Shown here: piece after piece, positions 16,883-26,811 of the stretch
How positions within the stretch are numbered: the stretch's first letter is position 1
Layout: each line of letters starts with the position of its first letter
Assembly (NCBI GenBank): GCA_014238905.1
Contig: JABAAE010000004.1
Span: 346,010 to 410,009 of the forward strand
Direction of reading: 5' to 3'
Length of the DNA: 64,000 bases
Origin: Planctomycetota bacterium
GTDB lineage: Bacteria; Planctomycetota; Planctomycetia; Pirellulales; Pirellulaceae
Notes under the pieces: model-generated
What the model was told of the DNA's origin: nothing
Database searches by the model: none
The model's input: the letters and a program-made list of their open reading frames with translations, nothing else
Made by a program: the position numbers and the translations under genes

Positions 16883-18193
16883 ATGACCACAACTGCAGTA
16901 ACCTCTTTTAACGATCAGGGATTCGAAAGTTTTCTGGAATCCCGTAACGAACCCGAATGGCTCGTCGAAACGCGTCGGACCGCCTGGAAGCAATTCAATC
17001 AGTTGCCATGGCCTTCACAACGAGATGAAGAATGGATGCGGACTGATATCCGTATGTTTCAACTTGATAAGTTTGCGATTCCCACAGGCAATCCGGGTAA
17101 TTTTGAGATTGGCCCAGGGCAACTTTCTCATGGCGTCGATGTCGGTGGATCTTCGGTTGCCCTAAACGGCACTCCCATCCATTCCCAACTGGATGACGCC
17201 TTGGCGTCCAAAGGTGTTATCTTTGGAAGCCTTGCTGAACTCGCCAAACAACATCCGCAAATTGTGCGGAAGTTCTTGCTGCAAAAGGCGCTTTCCAGCG
17301 ATATTGATCGATTTGCCGCTTTACACGCAGCTCTCTGGTCATCGGGGACCCTATTATATGTGCCCAGAAATGTAGTCGTCGATAAACCACTTCATTCCTA
17401 CAATATCCTTGGCGACGGCGGCGTAGACTTTGGACATCACTTGGTAATCCTCGAAGAAGGTGCCGAAGCAACATTGCTTTCAGAGTCCTCCAGTCAATCC
17501 GAGTCCGCTACAGGTCTACATTGTGGAGGAATTGAATTAATCGTAGGTGACCGCGCTAATCTTCGTTTCGTCAACCTTCAAGATTGGAGCCAGAAAGTCT
17601 GGCATTTCGCGCATCAAAAGGCCCTGGTCGGCCGGGATGCCAATCTTCAATGGACAATCGGAGCACTGGGCTCCCGATTGGCAAAAGTCAATCAGCACGT
17701 GGCTCTGGTTGGGGAACGTGCTAACTGCCAGGTCAATGGCGTCATGTTCACCGAAGGAAAACAGCATCTTTCCTACCACACACTGCAACATCACATCAGT
17801 CCAGACTGCACCAGTGATTTTCTTTACAAAAGTGCGTTACAGGATCAGTCTCGGACGGTCTGGCGTGGAATGATTAAAGTGGATCAACCGGCTCAAAAGA
17901 CCGATGGCTACCAACGAAATGACAATCTTCTCCTGTCGCGAACTGCGAGGGCAGATTCCATTCCCGGGTTGGAGATCGAAGCCGATGATGTTCGTTGCAC
18001 CCATGGTTCGACCAGCGGCCGGGTGGACGAAGAGCTCATTTTCTACGCTCAATGCCGAGGCTATACTCGCAGGGAAGCGGTACGAATGATTGTTGCCGGA
18101 TTCTTCCAGCAGGTATTCGACCGGATCACGATTGAACGCGTTCGAGCCGCTTTGGGTGCATCCATTGCACGACGGGTCAGAGAATACGAATAA
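16883..18193 (+). CDS. sufD: Fe-S cluster assembly protein SufD
   Basis: Partner of SufB in the SufBC2D scaffold. 436 residues with the family pattern AALHAALWSSGTLLYVPRNVVVDKP in the middle and EADDVRCTHGSTSGRVDEELIFYAQCRG near the C-terminus; the His in CTHG matches the conserved SufD residue placed at the cluster site. Last gene of the operon in this window; no sufS, sufU or sufE follows, so the cysteine desulfurase must be encoded elsewhere. A four-copy 17-bp repeat begins 19 bp after its stop. Confidence 0.96.
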   Translation: MTTTAVTSFNDQGFESFLESRNEPEWLVETRRTAWKQFNQLPWPSQRDEEWMRTDIRMFQLDKFAIPTGNPGNFEIGPGQLSHGVDVGGSSVALNGTPIHSQLDDALASKGVIFGSLAELAKQHPQIVRKFLLQKALSSDIDRFAALHAALWSSGTLLYVPRNVVVDKPLHSYNILGDGGVDFGHHLVILEEGAEATLLSESSSQSESATGLHCGGIELIVGDRANLRFVNLQDWSQKVWHFAHQKALVGRDANLQWTIGALGSRLAKVNQHVALVGERANCQVNGVMFTEGKQHLSYHTLQHHISPDCTSDFLYKSALQDQSRTVWRGMIKVDQPAQKTDGYQRNDNLLLSRTARADSIPGLEIEADDVRCTHGSTSGRVDEELIFYAQCRGYTRREAVRMIVAGFFQQVFDRITIERVRAALGASIARRVREYE

Positions 18194-18211
18194 ACGTTTC
18201 CAACCGAACGA

Positions 18212-18279
18212 AATTTCTGGTGCACGGTAATTTCTGGTGCACGGTAATTTCTGGTGCACGGTAATTTCTGGTGCACGGT
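18212..18279. repeat. Four-copy 17-bp tandem repeat behind sufD
   Basis: Four perfect copies of AATTTCTGGTGCACGGT at 18212-18228, 18229-18245, 18246-18262 and 18263-18279, with no spacers. Each copy contains the palindrome GTGCAC. The repeat lies between convergent genes sufD and the cytochrome c/WD40 gene. Copy number and position resemble the 15-bp array behind polA, but the unit sequence differs. Confidence 0.97.
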
Positions 18280-18306
18280 CAATATCGGGCATCTTACAGT
18301 CGCTGA

Positions 18307-21144
18307 CTACGGTTTGGCGATCACTTTTAATAATACCGGATTCGATGATTCACCGTCGACGTTGTTAGCACGGAGGTGAAACTCCCGCACTTGGGGTTTC
18401 ACCCATTTCGCCGCCGTGATGAAAAACTCGCGGTTATCACCCTGTCCCTTAATGATTCGCAATCCGTTCAGTCCAATATTGTCGATAAACACGCCGTGAG
18501 GGAGATTACGACCAGAATCTTCTTTGCCCAAATCAACATCTCCACCGTGTCGATTGCGTTTGATCACGATACGGGCTGAAACGGTCTCTCCCGGATGAAT
18601 CAACAGCTCAAGCGGTGCGGATTGATCTTTAAAAAGGGCCGCGATTGTCTCTGGGGTCAACTTTTCATTCGCTGAGGTAACCCGTAACTGAATCTTCGGC
18701 TGGTCCACGATTTCCAATTGTTCAACTTTTCCAAGGTCTTTCTTGACTATCTTGCCACCGATTGTTGCCGATGCTGTCATCTTCATTTTGGCCAGGTCTT
18801 GGGGATTGGGTGTCACGCCATCAGAGGTGGCGCAGACGGTCCCGTACGTTCGAAAGTGCCCGGCTTCGATGATGAGCTTTGCAGGCATCCGAATACCTTG
18901 GGGGACGTTTTCGATTTTCAGTTCAATCGGTCCCTGAAACCCGTCCGTTCGTGTTGTCGAAACCGCAAACTCAGTTCCACTGCCTTTTTTCACCTTCATT
19001 TTTTTGCCGGTCCACGAAACCGCGAAATCAGGCTGGGGGGACCGGATGGTGAGTTGATATTTATATCCCTCGCCCTGAAAGCCACGTGCATCGCGAACCC
19101 GTACAACATAGTCCCCCGATTTTGGAGCTTTAAAAAACAACTTGGAATCTCGACCAAGTTTCCTTTGGGCATCGTCATCATTTTCATAATTCAGCGTAAA
19201 CTCAGGAAGGCCGTTGTGAACGACCTTGGCATCAGGCGGGAAAGACCGAACAATGTAACACGGTTCCTGGAGAGCATGGGTGACGGCTGTGGTGTCAAAA
19301 TAATTTCGCCGATTACCAAAACCGGGGTAAACTTTGAACCCGGAATCCGGCCCACGGGGATAGAGAAATAGCTTAACCACTTCACCGTTGCAAAAAAGAT
19401 ACTCGTTTAATTCCATTTCCTCCCAGTTGTGCAAACGAAAATCATCCGATGTGCTGGCGTCCTTGCCTCGAAAAGTAAAATAGGAGTCGCGAATCGCCTG
19501 CAGCTTGACTCGCGGAACGGGACTGCCATCGAGATGCAGAACATCCACTACTGTATCTGCCAAAGAACTGGATTGGGCAGCTTTGGTTTCCAAGATCAAT
19601 GTCTGCCCCGCCTTCGCCGAAAAACGATACAGGTCCTGGTCCATCGATCCCGCTGAAGCCAACAAGACGCCAGCAACCGTGACGGGCGCACGAATAGGCT
19701 GGGCCTGAAACACCTGGCTGTTGGGTTCCAACTCGGCAATGTTTTCCAAAGCGGTTTCAACTAATTGCAAAGCAGCTGAAACATCTGGCTGGGCTGAATC
19801 TGTGGCAGCGATCATACGATTGTTCTCCGCGGCTGCCAATTCATGGCCCAGATCAAGAAATCCCAGCGACCCGTCAAGTCGCCCCATGGCCAAAATATTA
19901 TCTGGGGAGACCGCCAGACCGAATACGACATCCGATTGTCGTGGCAATGTTGCAATCAGCTCGACGGTGGTAGCATCCCAGATTTTGACGGTGCGATCTT
20001 CTGCAGAAGAAATCAGCAAATTGCCCACGCTGGAAAAAACCAAACCAACAAGCGAATCCTCGTGAGCAAAGCGGGATATCAAGAGAGGATTGGTTTCTGG
20101 ATTCTCTTGCGATCGAAATCTCCATACTCGGATACGATGGTCTCGGCCAGCTCCAAAAACCATTTCCTGCGTAGGATGAAATCCCGTCACAAACTGTTCT
20201 TTTAACGGCTGCCCCAGCGTGTCCAACCTCTCGCCTGTCTTCACATTCCATAGCTTGATGGTCTGGTCTCCACTGGCCGACGCCAACACATCACCTGAGT
20301 TTGAAAACTCCAGATCATACACAGCTCCGTTATGGCCAACGAGCTCCATCTTCTTTTTTTTCAGCTTCCGATCCCAGACAATAATTCGCCGGTCATATCC
20401 CGCGGTGGCAATCGTCTCGCCATCGGGCGAATAGGTTGCACTGAATAACACATCCCGGTGACCTTTGAATTCATTTATTTTCCTCTTGCCACTAAGCTCC
20501 CATTCGATTGCCACACCATTGATCCCTGCCAATCCTGATGCAGCCAACAGGTAATTGGAGTCAGGTGAAAACTCGACCGAATTCACTTTGCCGGGATGCT
20601 GCTTCAGGAAAAATTGTCTTTTCCGGGTCTTTCCGTCAAGAACCTCAACCGACTGATACCGGGCAACCGCTAGCCATTTTCCATTAGGTGACCAGGCCAA
20701 AGCCGTTACCGGATCCATCTGAACCTGAGAGCGAATATCCGGGACGATCAGCTTTTCCGACCGCAAGGAAATACCACCTGGGACTTTCGCACCATCGTTG
20801 ACCCAGGCAATGAATCGTTCCAATTCATCCTGTCCGGGTGCTGCCATGTCATCGGGGGGCATTTTGGGTTCCATTTGCCCAGTCATCATGCGGATCATGC
20901 GGCTTGACTTGGCATCACCAGGAAACAACGCCGGTCCTGAAGATCCACCTTTTGCAATTCCCGAAGCAGACTCCAATGACAAAAGGCCTTCATTGTCATC
21001 TTCGTTGTGGCAGGCAACGCAATATTTCTTAAACAAGGGTGCCGCAGATTTGGAGAAACTGACGGTGTCATCGGAGGCATTAAGATGACTGCAAAAAGCG
21101 ATAGCAAAAGACAGGATGACTATTTTCATTTTTCCATTTGGCAA
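18307..21144 (-). CDS. Secreted planctomycete-type cytochrome c / WD40 protein
   Basis: 945 residues with a signal peptide; the start may instead be ATG at 21129. Residues about 30-110 form a single-heme cytochrome c domain of the kind found in planctomycetes, with YCVACH binding heme and MEPKMPPDDM giving a likely Met ligand. Residues about 125-430 contain about seven WD40 repeats that would form one beta-propeller (for example DRRIIVWDRK, DQTIKLWNVK, DRTVKIWDAT). The C-terminal half consists of beta-sandwich domains of bacterial pre-peptidase or Ig-like type. The partner and electron-transfer role are unknown. It is convergent with sufD. Confidence 0.9.
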   Translation of the reverse strand: MPNGKMKIVILSFAIAFCSHLNASDDTVSFSKSAAPLFKKYCVACHNEDDNEGLLSLESASGIAKGGSSGPALFPGDAKSSRMIRMMTGQMEPKMPPDDMAAPGQDELERFIAWVNDGAKVPGGISLRSEKLIVPDIRSQVQMDPVTALAWSPNGKWLAVARYQSVEVLDGKTRKRQFFLKQHPGKVNSVEFSPDSNYLLAASGLAGINGVAIEWELSGKRKINEFKGHRDVLFSATYSPDGETIATAGYDRRIIVWDRKLKKKKMELVGHNGAVYDLEFSNSGDVLASASGDQTIKLWNVKTGERLDTLGQPLKEQFVTGFHPTQEMVFGAGRDHRIRVWRFRSQENPETNPLLISRFAHEDSLVGLVFSSVGNLLISSAEDRTVKIWDATTVELIATLPRQSDVVFGLAVSPDNILAMGRLDGSLGFLDLGHELAAAENNRMIAATDSAQPDVSAALQLVETALENIAELEPNSQVFQAQPIRAPVTVAGVLLASAGSMDQDLYRFSAKAGQTLILETKAAQSSSLADTVVDVLHLDGSPVPRVKLQAIRDSYFTFRGKDASTSDDFRLHNWEEMELNEYLFCNGEVVKLFLYPRGPDSGFKVYPGFGNRRNYFDTTAVTHALQEPCYIVRSFPPDAKVVHNGLPEFTLNYENDDDAQRKLGRDSKLFFKAPKSGDYVVRVRDARGFQGEGYKYQLTIRSPQPDFAVSWTGKKMKVKKGSGTEFAVSTTRTDGFQGPIELKIENVPQGIRMPAKLIIEAGHFRTYGTVCATSDGVTPNPQDLAKMKMTASATIGGKIVKKDLGKVEQLEIVDQPKIQLRVTSANEKLTPETIAALFKDQSAPLELLIHPGETVSARIVIKRNRHGGDVDLGKEDSGRNLPHGVFIDNIGLNGLRIIKGQGDNREFFITAAKWVKPQVREFHLRANNVDGESSNPVLLKVIAKP

Positions 21145-21288
21145 CCGGGGAATTGGAACCCCTATTGTTTTTGAAATCGATTCGGAAAACCAGTCGTAAT
21201 CCGAGATTCAATGGATACTCCTAAAGACGTTGCCGATATCGATAGTGGGTGGTTTTATCTATAGGATCTCAGCAGGGAAGCTGAAAAA

Positions 21289-22428
21289 ATGTACACAAAG
21301 CTGTTTTTGGCGTTTTCTTTCGCCGCGATTCCTACATTGTTCTCTGGCTGCATGGTTACCAATAAAACCAACGGCTTTCAATTCAACCCACCTGCCAAAA
21401 GCACCGCGGGTATTTCCCCACTACAGGCCGCAGGGAAATCAAAAGGCCTAGGAAGTTTATGGCCAAAGTCATTTTCCCAGTCTGCCACCAGACCGAATCC
21501 GATTGATCAAAGCAAAAATGATGCCACTAGCCTAAACTCCAAGGTAAATGTCAACGCGGAGTTGTTTGTGGTAGCCGGTGAAATGGCTATCGAAAGCCAA
21601 GCTTATGATACGGCAGAAAACTACTTTCTAAGGGCACTTGCGATTGAAAGTGAAAATGTTCGTGCCCATCTTGGACTTGCCAAAATCCACGAGCTAAAAG
21701 GGGAAAACAAAAAAGCGGCAGAGATCTATACCACCCTTCAGAAAAGCAATCCTAACCATCCTCAATTGCTGAATTGGCTGGGGAAAAGTCGACTTGACCA
21801 ACCGGTAAAAGGGCCTGCCATTACCCAAGAATCATTGATAGCAGCTATCGCGGCTATCCAGCAGAACGAAAACAAGGCCCTTGCAGCAACAAGTTCATCC
21901 GCAGAAGCGATTGAACCCTCACAGATCATGGTGGGAAACGGATTAGCTCTGAATTCCGCGATCGAAATCAAAACTCGAGATTTCAAAAATCGACTTGATA
22001 ACCCTTACCTCAGGTCCAATGGAACTAAAATGGCCAGCAACGGAGTTCAAAATGCCAATTATGTTGCACCGACCGATGTCATTGACTATCAACCCGGTCA
22101 TCAGGAAAACCTGTACGGCTATGTCGATGCGTTTTCTACAGACCTGTCCAGTGACAACACTCGCGTGACATTGGCTTCAGCGGGAAGCGAAGCAGACCAA
22201 CCAGAGATTGAGACAGCCCAACCAAAGATCGAGGAAAAGGTGGCCCCAAAACAGGAAACTGTCCAACTCCAGCCACAGGGCATCGTTAAGGATTCCCGCA
22301 AGAGCATTGTTCCAGAATCGCTGACACCGGCAGTGATTCAAATGGCCCGTCCCTTCGGACAAGACAAACAAGAACGGCATTTCATGACGTTGTCTGACGA
22401 AGCTTCCAGTCGACGAGTCGAAAAATAG
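21289..22428 (+). CDS. TPR-containing lipoprotein, function unknown
   Basis: 379 residues. The N-terminus is a lipoprotein signal ending in LFSGC (Cys21). Residues about 95-165 contain two tetratricopeptide-like helical repeats (YDTAENYFLRALAIESENVRAHLGLAKIH aligns well in form), which mediate protein contacts. The rest is hydrophilic and rich in Ala, Gln, Glu and Pro and probably disordered. The gene is monocistronic by layout and convergent with flgL. A role near the flagellar genes is possible but not shown. Confidence 0.85.
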   Translation: MYTKLFLAFSFAAIPTLFSGCMVTNKTNGFQFNPPAKSTAGISPLQAAGKSKGLGSLWPKSFSQSATRPNPIDQSKNDATSLNSKVNVNAELFVVAGEMAIESQAYDTAENYFLRALAIESENVRAHLGLAKIHELKGENKKAAEIYTTLQKSNPNHPQLLNWLGKSRLDQPVKGPAITQESLIAAIAAIQQNENKALAATSSSAEAIEPSQIMVGNGLALNSAIEIKTRDFKNRLDNPYLRSNGTKMASNGVQNANYVAPTDVIDYQPGHQENLYGYVDAFSTDLSSDNTRVTLASAGSEADQPEIETAQPKIEEKVAPKQETVQLQPQGIVKDSRKSIVPESLTPAVIQMARPFGQDKQERHFMTLSDEASSRRVEK

Positions 22429-22593
22429 ACAGCCCGGCTCCTGAAAACAACTCGCCATTCCTTTTGGGATCCCCGGGCCCAAGCATCCTGGTTCGATCTG
22501 AGAGGACAGCGCAGATCATCCATCCGACAAAAATTTCCGGATGATGCTCAAGACGCTGATCAATTGCCTGTTTTCTCTCCCTTTTTTTACCGA
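22429..22593. other. Intergenic region between TPR lipoprotein and flgL side
   Basis: Part of a 384-bp gap between convergent genes. I looked for csrA or fliW, which often lie beside flgL, and saw neither. The rest of the gap holds the small open frame at 22594-22707 and 105 bp with nothing recognised. Confidence 0.5.
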
Positions 22594-22707
22594 CTAGAAA
22601 ATTTGCTTGGGGTCCGAGGGCAATCGTTCTATTGCAAGTAGCCAATCGGTGGTAGCGTAATCGCCTTCAACAAAGCCACCAGAGTGGTTGTTTCGGATAT
22701 GCTTCAT
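22594..22707 (-). CDS. Possible 37-residue small protein downstream of flgL
   Basis: The same frame as flgL stays open after its stop for about 70 codons. Within it, ATG at 22707 gives 37 residues ending FVEGDYATTDWLLAIERLPSDPKQIF, which has the composition of a real protein end rather than of random sequence. A GGGA lies just upstream. It could be the last gene of the leftward flagellar block, or the remnant of a longer gene. No family recognised. Confidence 0.3.
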   Translation of the reverse strand: MKHIRNNHSGGFVEGDYATTDWLLAIERLPSDPKQIF

Positions 22708-22812
22708 GGATTCCCGCCCGAGAACTGAACGCAAAAAGGCGGCTACTAAGGACGACCAACAAACCGATGAGGTGGACCTAAACCGCCGTCCGGCAGACAG
22801 TCCAGGATCATT

Positions 22813-24258
22813 TTAGCGGAGATAGTCAAGGATGCTTTGGCTTAAGATTGCCGAGGATACTGCATAAGAATACTCCAACAGGTTTTGTTCCTGCTGTAGC
22901 TGCAGCACCACATCGGTCAAATCAGCACCCTCAATGTCATCAACGACCTGACTGATTTCAAGATGATAAGCCCGGTTTCTGGATTTCAGTGCTTCGATCG
23001 ATTCCAGTGCCACCGACTGTTCGCCAACAACTGACAAAATGCGATCAGCATGACGTTCCAAATCTTCATCCCTGCGAATAATTGCAGCATCCCATTCCTT
23101 GCCAGGGAGATCGCGAGAATTAAGGATATCGTTTTTCAAATCATATAAAGTGGAAAACAAATCACTGGCTCCGGTATATTCTATCGGCTCTACACCGGCG
23201 CGATTTATCCCCGTTGAATTGATGTTCGTAACTGACTGATTTTCGGAATGGATTAAGATTTGATTGCTGCTAAAGTTAATCGGTACCGACGTCAGGCCAT
23301 CGTCGCTTGATAATTCACCGTTGGAAGTAATGTCAATCGATCCGCTGAATCCCGCGACAATCGATTGGGTGTCAATAAAGACTTCCCGTCCCTGAGCGTC
23401 TTCGACCCGCAGATTATCATCCGCAGAGGTCCAGGGAATCTCCAGACCGTTATTGAGCTGAACTACGCCAAAGGCTCCGGTTCCACTTTGGTCTGTGAGA
23501 GTCAATTGATGGGTTCCAGACTGACCAATAATGGTGTCCAACGCAATCGAATCCAACCCCGTCGTTACGCCCGAGGCGCCTGCATAAGATGTCGACGTGT
23601 GACTCACCTGGATGGCACCGGTACCCAATCCACTATCCTTGCCGCTGCCGGCAGTCATTCCCGTATCACCCAGAAAAACCGTCTCACCTCTGCTGCCGGT
23701 TCCAAATATCCCATCGCCATTTTGAAGAAGGTCAATCTTAATATTGGCGCTAACACTGATTTCCATCGATTGGCTGCTCCCCTGGTAAACATAAGGGGGA
23801 TTCGTACCGGATGGGTTTTCGACATAGGGAGGAAATTTATCATTCTGCCCCGCATATTGGTAACGACCATCCACAGTTGAATTTGCCAGATTCACCAAAC
23901 GATTCATCAAGTCATCCACTTCACCGGCCAGTATCGGCAGTTCCGATTCATCGGCCTGCCTGGCATCCAGTGCCACTCTTTGGACCGCACGCACAATCTG
24001 GTGCGCCTCCGTAAGATTGGAAACGCTGAGATTCAAAGTTGGCTCGATGTCCTGCATCAACTCCAAGTCAGCATCCAGCCCAGAAGTCGTCCGTTTCAAT
24101 GAAAACAGCTTTTCGCTAGCGAGTGGATCATCGGATATCCGCTCGTGCTTCAGTCCCGTGCTGGCTTGGTGTTGAAGAAAAGCCATGTTGGATCTACGGA
24201 CTTCGCTGTAGTAACGAACCTGGGAGGAAACGAGGTTTATCGTGTTTCGAATACTCAT
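22813..24258 (-). CDS. flgL: Flagellar hook-filament junction protein FlgL (HAP3)
   Basis: Forms the junction between hook and filament, together with FlgK. The N-terminus (MSIRNTINLVSSQVRYYSEVRRSNMAFLQHQASTG region) and the C-terminus (VVLQLQQEQNLLEYSYAVSSAILSQSILDYLR region) carry the paired flagellin-like coiled-coil segments of the family. 481 residues is long compared with about 320 in enteric bacteria; the extra length is in the surface-exposed middle (about 150-380), which is Gly/Ser/Thr-rich. It lies 36 bp downstream of flgK. Confidence 0.93.
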   Translation of the reverse strand: MSIRNTINLVSSQVRYYSEVRRSNMAFLQHQASTGLKHERISDDPLASEKLFSLKRTTSGLDADLELMQDIEPTLNLSVSNLTEAHQIVRAVQRVALDARQADESELPILAGEVDDLMNRLVNLANSTVDGRYQYAGQNDKFPPYVENPSGTNPPYVYQGSSQSMEISVSANIKIDLLQNGDGIFGTGSRGETVFLGDTGMTAGSGKDSGLGTGAIQVSHTSTSYAGASGVTTGLDSIALDTIIGQSGTHQLTLTDQSGTGAFGVVQLNNGLEIPWTSADDNLRVEDAQGREVFIDTQSIVAGFSGSIDITSNGELSSDDGLTSVPINFSSNQILIHSENQSVTNINSTGINRAGVEPIEYTGASDLFSTLYDLKNDILNSRDLPGKEWDAAIIRRDEDLERHADRILSVVGEQSVALESIEALKSRNRAYHLEISQVVDDIEGADLTDVVLQLQQEQNLLEYSYAVSSAILSQSILDYLR

Positions 24259-24294
24259 TCTTTTTTATCCCTCTTTAAAGGGGCCCATACGTCG

Positions 24295-26268
24295 TTATCG
24301 GCCAATACTGAACAATTCGCTCAGCACCTCATCGATTGTGGAAATCACTCGGACCGATGCCTCGAATGCTTTTTGATACTGCAATAGAAAGACCATTTCC
24401 TCATTGGGATCAACTCCGGAGATCGAATCGATCTCTTTTGCCAGTTGGTTCCCTATCAACTCGTAATTGGTCTGTTCTATTGTCAACTGGTTAATTTCCT
24501 GGGCGATATCAATGTTGATGCGCTCCACGAATTCCTCCAGGGTATAGTCACCGTCTCCTGCGAGTTTCTGGCCCTGAAGATCAGAAAAACGAGCAATATT
24601 GGAACCGTCACCAGAATTTCCATTGAGACCCAAAGCAAATTGCAAAGGGTCATCCAGAATCCGTTGGTTGATGGAAACAGAGCTGGGTTTACTTCCCTCA
24701 AATAATGAGTTCAAACCCAAAGCGACCAACACACCCGTTTCATCTGGGTTGCCGACCGCGTCCAGTGCAAATGACTCACCATCAAGGACGGTACCTGAAG
24801 CAAGCTGAATAGTGATGCCGTTACCCAATTGAACGTCGGACCCAGGCTCATAAGCTGACCCAATATCAAAATCCCCCACAACTTCACCCGACTGATCGGT
24901 CACACGTAAACTCAGCCCGTCCGTTACGCCAACCGTACCTGTACCGACAACATTAAAGGTAAACCGGTCGTTATCGCTGCCGGTATAAATACCGGTGGAA
25001 GTTGGTACCGTGGTCCCGGTAAAAGAACCCATATCCGGTGTCGTCGCCGTACGCCCGGCAAAATCAAATTCAAATCCAGTATCAGAAAACAACGTTACCT
25101 GACCACTTGGACTGGACGAGGTAGCATGAAGATTGGCAATCGAGTTAATGGCTGTTAAGAAGTCGTCAACGCTTTGTGACGCCGGATCGAAGGAGATTTC
25201 TTCGAGAACCCGATCTCCGGTAGATTGGTTGGTTACCGAAACAAAAAGAGAACCAGCCTGCAGCTGATCAAAATCAGTGCCCTCATTCAATGGCTGTGAG
25301 GTGTTGGCAATACCCCGGCTACCATTGAGGTGCGTGAAGGAACCGGTCAACGGCAGTCCAGTAGAATGAACCCTGTCGAATTGAAAAACCAAATCACTGG
25401 TGATCGATTGCAGTCCATTCTGAACGTTTCGCAGGTCATGGTCCATCAATTTTTGATAGCCGGCGATACGCCCGCCAGTAAATTGGATGTCAACGTTGGA
25501 AACAGTGGACACAAATTGCATGTTTCCGTTTGCATCAGTCGTCTTTTCGATCTCGAACCGATCAGAATCCAGAAAAAACCTGCCACCAGATAATTGAAAC
25601 GAATAACCTCCGTCGCTCGATTTAGAAGCGGTTATGTCAATAAGCTCGGACATTTCGGAGACTTTCTGATGGAATTTGTCCATCAGGTTATTCGGTTGCT
25701 GCCCCTGACCATGGGCGATGCGAATCCTACGATTGAGCTCAAACAGCTCTTTCATTCCCGAATTGACCGACTCTACATCAGCTTCGATTTGTTTCTCGAC
25801 TTCGTGACGTATTCCCGATAAGCGAGATGAAATCACGTTGATCTCATTGGTCAGAGTTGCCAACCGGTCAATCGTGATACCCCGCTTGCTGGCATCATCA
25901 GGTTCGGTTGTCAGACTTCGCAGGTCGGAAAAAAAATCGTTTAGCTTGCGATGAATCGATCCGTCACCTGGCCCCAGAATCGTCTCGACCTGTTTTAAAA
26001 TAGCCAGCTGTTCACCCACCGAAGCATTCGATGATTTGTTTTCAATGAAAGACTGTTCCACTATTCCGTTGAACGCCCGAAAGACCGAGTCGGTCTCGGC
26101 CCCGGTTCCCATTGAAAGACCCTGAGCGGAGACTTCGCCCTTCGCAACGATTCGGGTTGATTGCCGATGGTATCCCGGCGTACCCGCGTTGGCAATGTTG
26201 TTGGCGATCGTATTGATCGCGTCCTGATTTGCGCGAAGTGCGGAAATTCCGGTAGATAATGCGAGCAT
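24295..26268 (-). CDS. flgK: Flagellar hook-associated protein FlgK (HAP1)
   Basis: First junction protein on the hook tip. The N-terminal rod-type motif ISALRANQDAINTIANNIANAGTPGYHRQ (about 8-36) and the C-terminal helix ending in FEASVRVISTIDEVLSELFSIGR are typical. 657 residues, a little longer than the enteric protein (about 550), with added beta-rich surface domains. It lies 21 bp downstream of flgN, which encodes its likely chaperone. Confidence 0.95.
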   Translation of the reverse strand: MLALSTGISALRANQDAINTIANNIANAGTPGYHRQSTRIVAKGEVSAQGLSMGTGAETDSVFRAFNGIVEQSFIENKSSNASVGEQLAILKQVETILGPGDGSIHRKLNDFFSDLRSLTTEPDDASKRGITIDRLATLTNEINVISSRLSGIRHEVEKQIEADVESVNSGMKELFELNRRIRIAHGQGQQPNNLMDKFHQKVSEMSELIDITASKSSDGGYSFQLSGGRFFLDSDRFEIEKTTDANGNMQFVSTVSNVDIQFTGGRIAGYQKLMDHDLRNVQNGLQSITSDLVFQFDRVHSTGLPLTGSFTHLNGSRGIANTSQPLNEGTDFDQLQAGSLFVSVTNQSTGDRVLEEISFDPASQSVDDFLTAINSIANLHATSSSPSGQVTLFSDTGFEFDFAGRTATTPDMGSFTGTTVPTSTGIYTGSDNDRFTFNVVGTGTVGVTDGLSLRVTDQSGEVVGDFDIGSAYEPGSDVQLGNGITIQLASGTVLDGESFALDAVGNPDETGVLVALGLNSLFEGSKPSSVSINQRILDDPLQFALGLNGNSGDGSNIARFSDLQGQKLAGDGDYTLEEFVERINIDIAQEINQLTIEQTNYELIGNQLAKEIDSISGVDPNEEMVFLLQYQKAFEASVRVISTIDEVLSELFSIGR

Positions 26269-26289
26269 GTGGACAACCGTTGTCTTGAA

Positions 26290-26811
26290 TTACGGAGTGG
26301 ACGATACGCGGATCGGAACCTTGACCTTTGGATTCTGCAACTGCCCACTCGATGAGTAGGTTTGACTTTGCTGGTCCTGTCCGTTGACTGCGAGAATCAA
26401 TCTTCTGAAAATATCGATATTGTTTTGCAACAACATCGCGTTGGTTTGACTAAGCGCCTGAATTTCCCCGACCTGACCCTCAATTTTTTCTCGTATCTCG
26501 CCAATTTCCTGGGCGATTGGCCCTTTTAAATTATCCTCCAGGGATTTTATGGAACTGGCTTCAACCTGGCGGCCAATGGCGCTCGCAATCGACTGCCGCA
26601 ATTCCATTCGACTGTCACCAATCGATTCTGCTTCAGACTGGATTGCCTGTTGTTGACGATTCAATTCATTGATCTGTGAATCATCGTGATTTCCGAGGCT
26701 CTCCCGTATCGTATTACATACGTCAATGAACTTCTGAAGGATTTCGGACTCCTTCTGAAGATGGCTGATAGATTGTTTGCCAAGACTCTCAAGTGCCTGT
26801 TGATTCAACAT
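26290..26811 (-). CDS. flgN: FlgN-family flagellar export chaperone
   Basis: 173 residues, almost entirely helical, with long heptad-like stretches. The size, the helical makeup and the place directly before flgK identify it as the chaperone that delivers FlgK and FlgL to the export gate. Its ATG overlaps the flgJ stop (TAATG at 26809-26813), suggesting translational coupling. FlgN sequences diverge strongly, so the call rests partly on position. Confidence 0.75.
   Translation of the reverse strand: MLNQQALESLGKQSISHLQKESEILQKFIDVCNTIRESLGNHDDSQINELNRQQQAIQSEAESIGDSRMELRQSIASAIGRQVEASSIKSLEDNLKGPIAQEIGEIREKIEGQVGEIQALSQTNAMLLQNNIDIFRRLILAVNGQDQQSQTYSSSGQLQNPKVKVPIRVSSTP

Noticed and set aside
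18061..18292. Minus-strand open frames with a repeated peptide over the 17-bp array
   Set aside because: The repeated peptides come from the tandem repeat and overlap the 3' end of sufD; there is no other coding character.
22429..22812. Possible csrA or fliW beside flgL
   Set aside because: No frame has the CsrA start or the FliW pattern.
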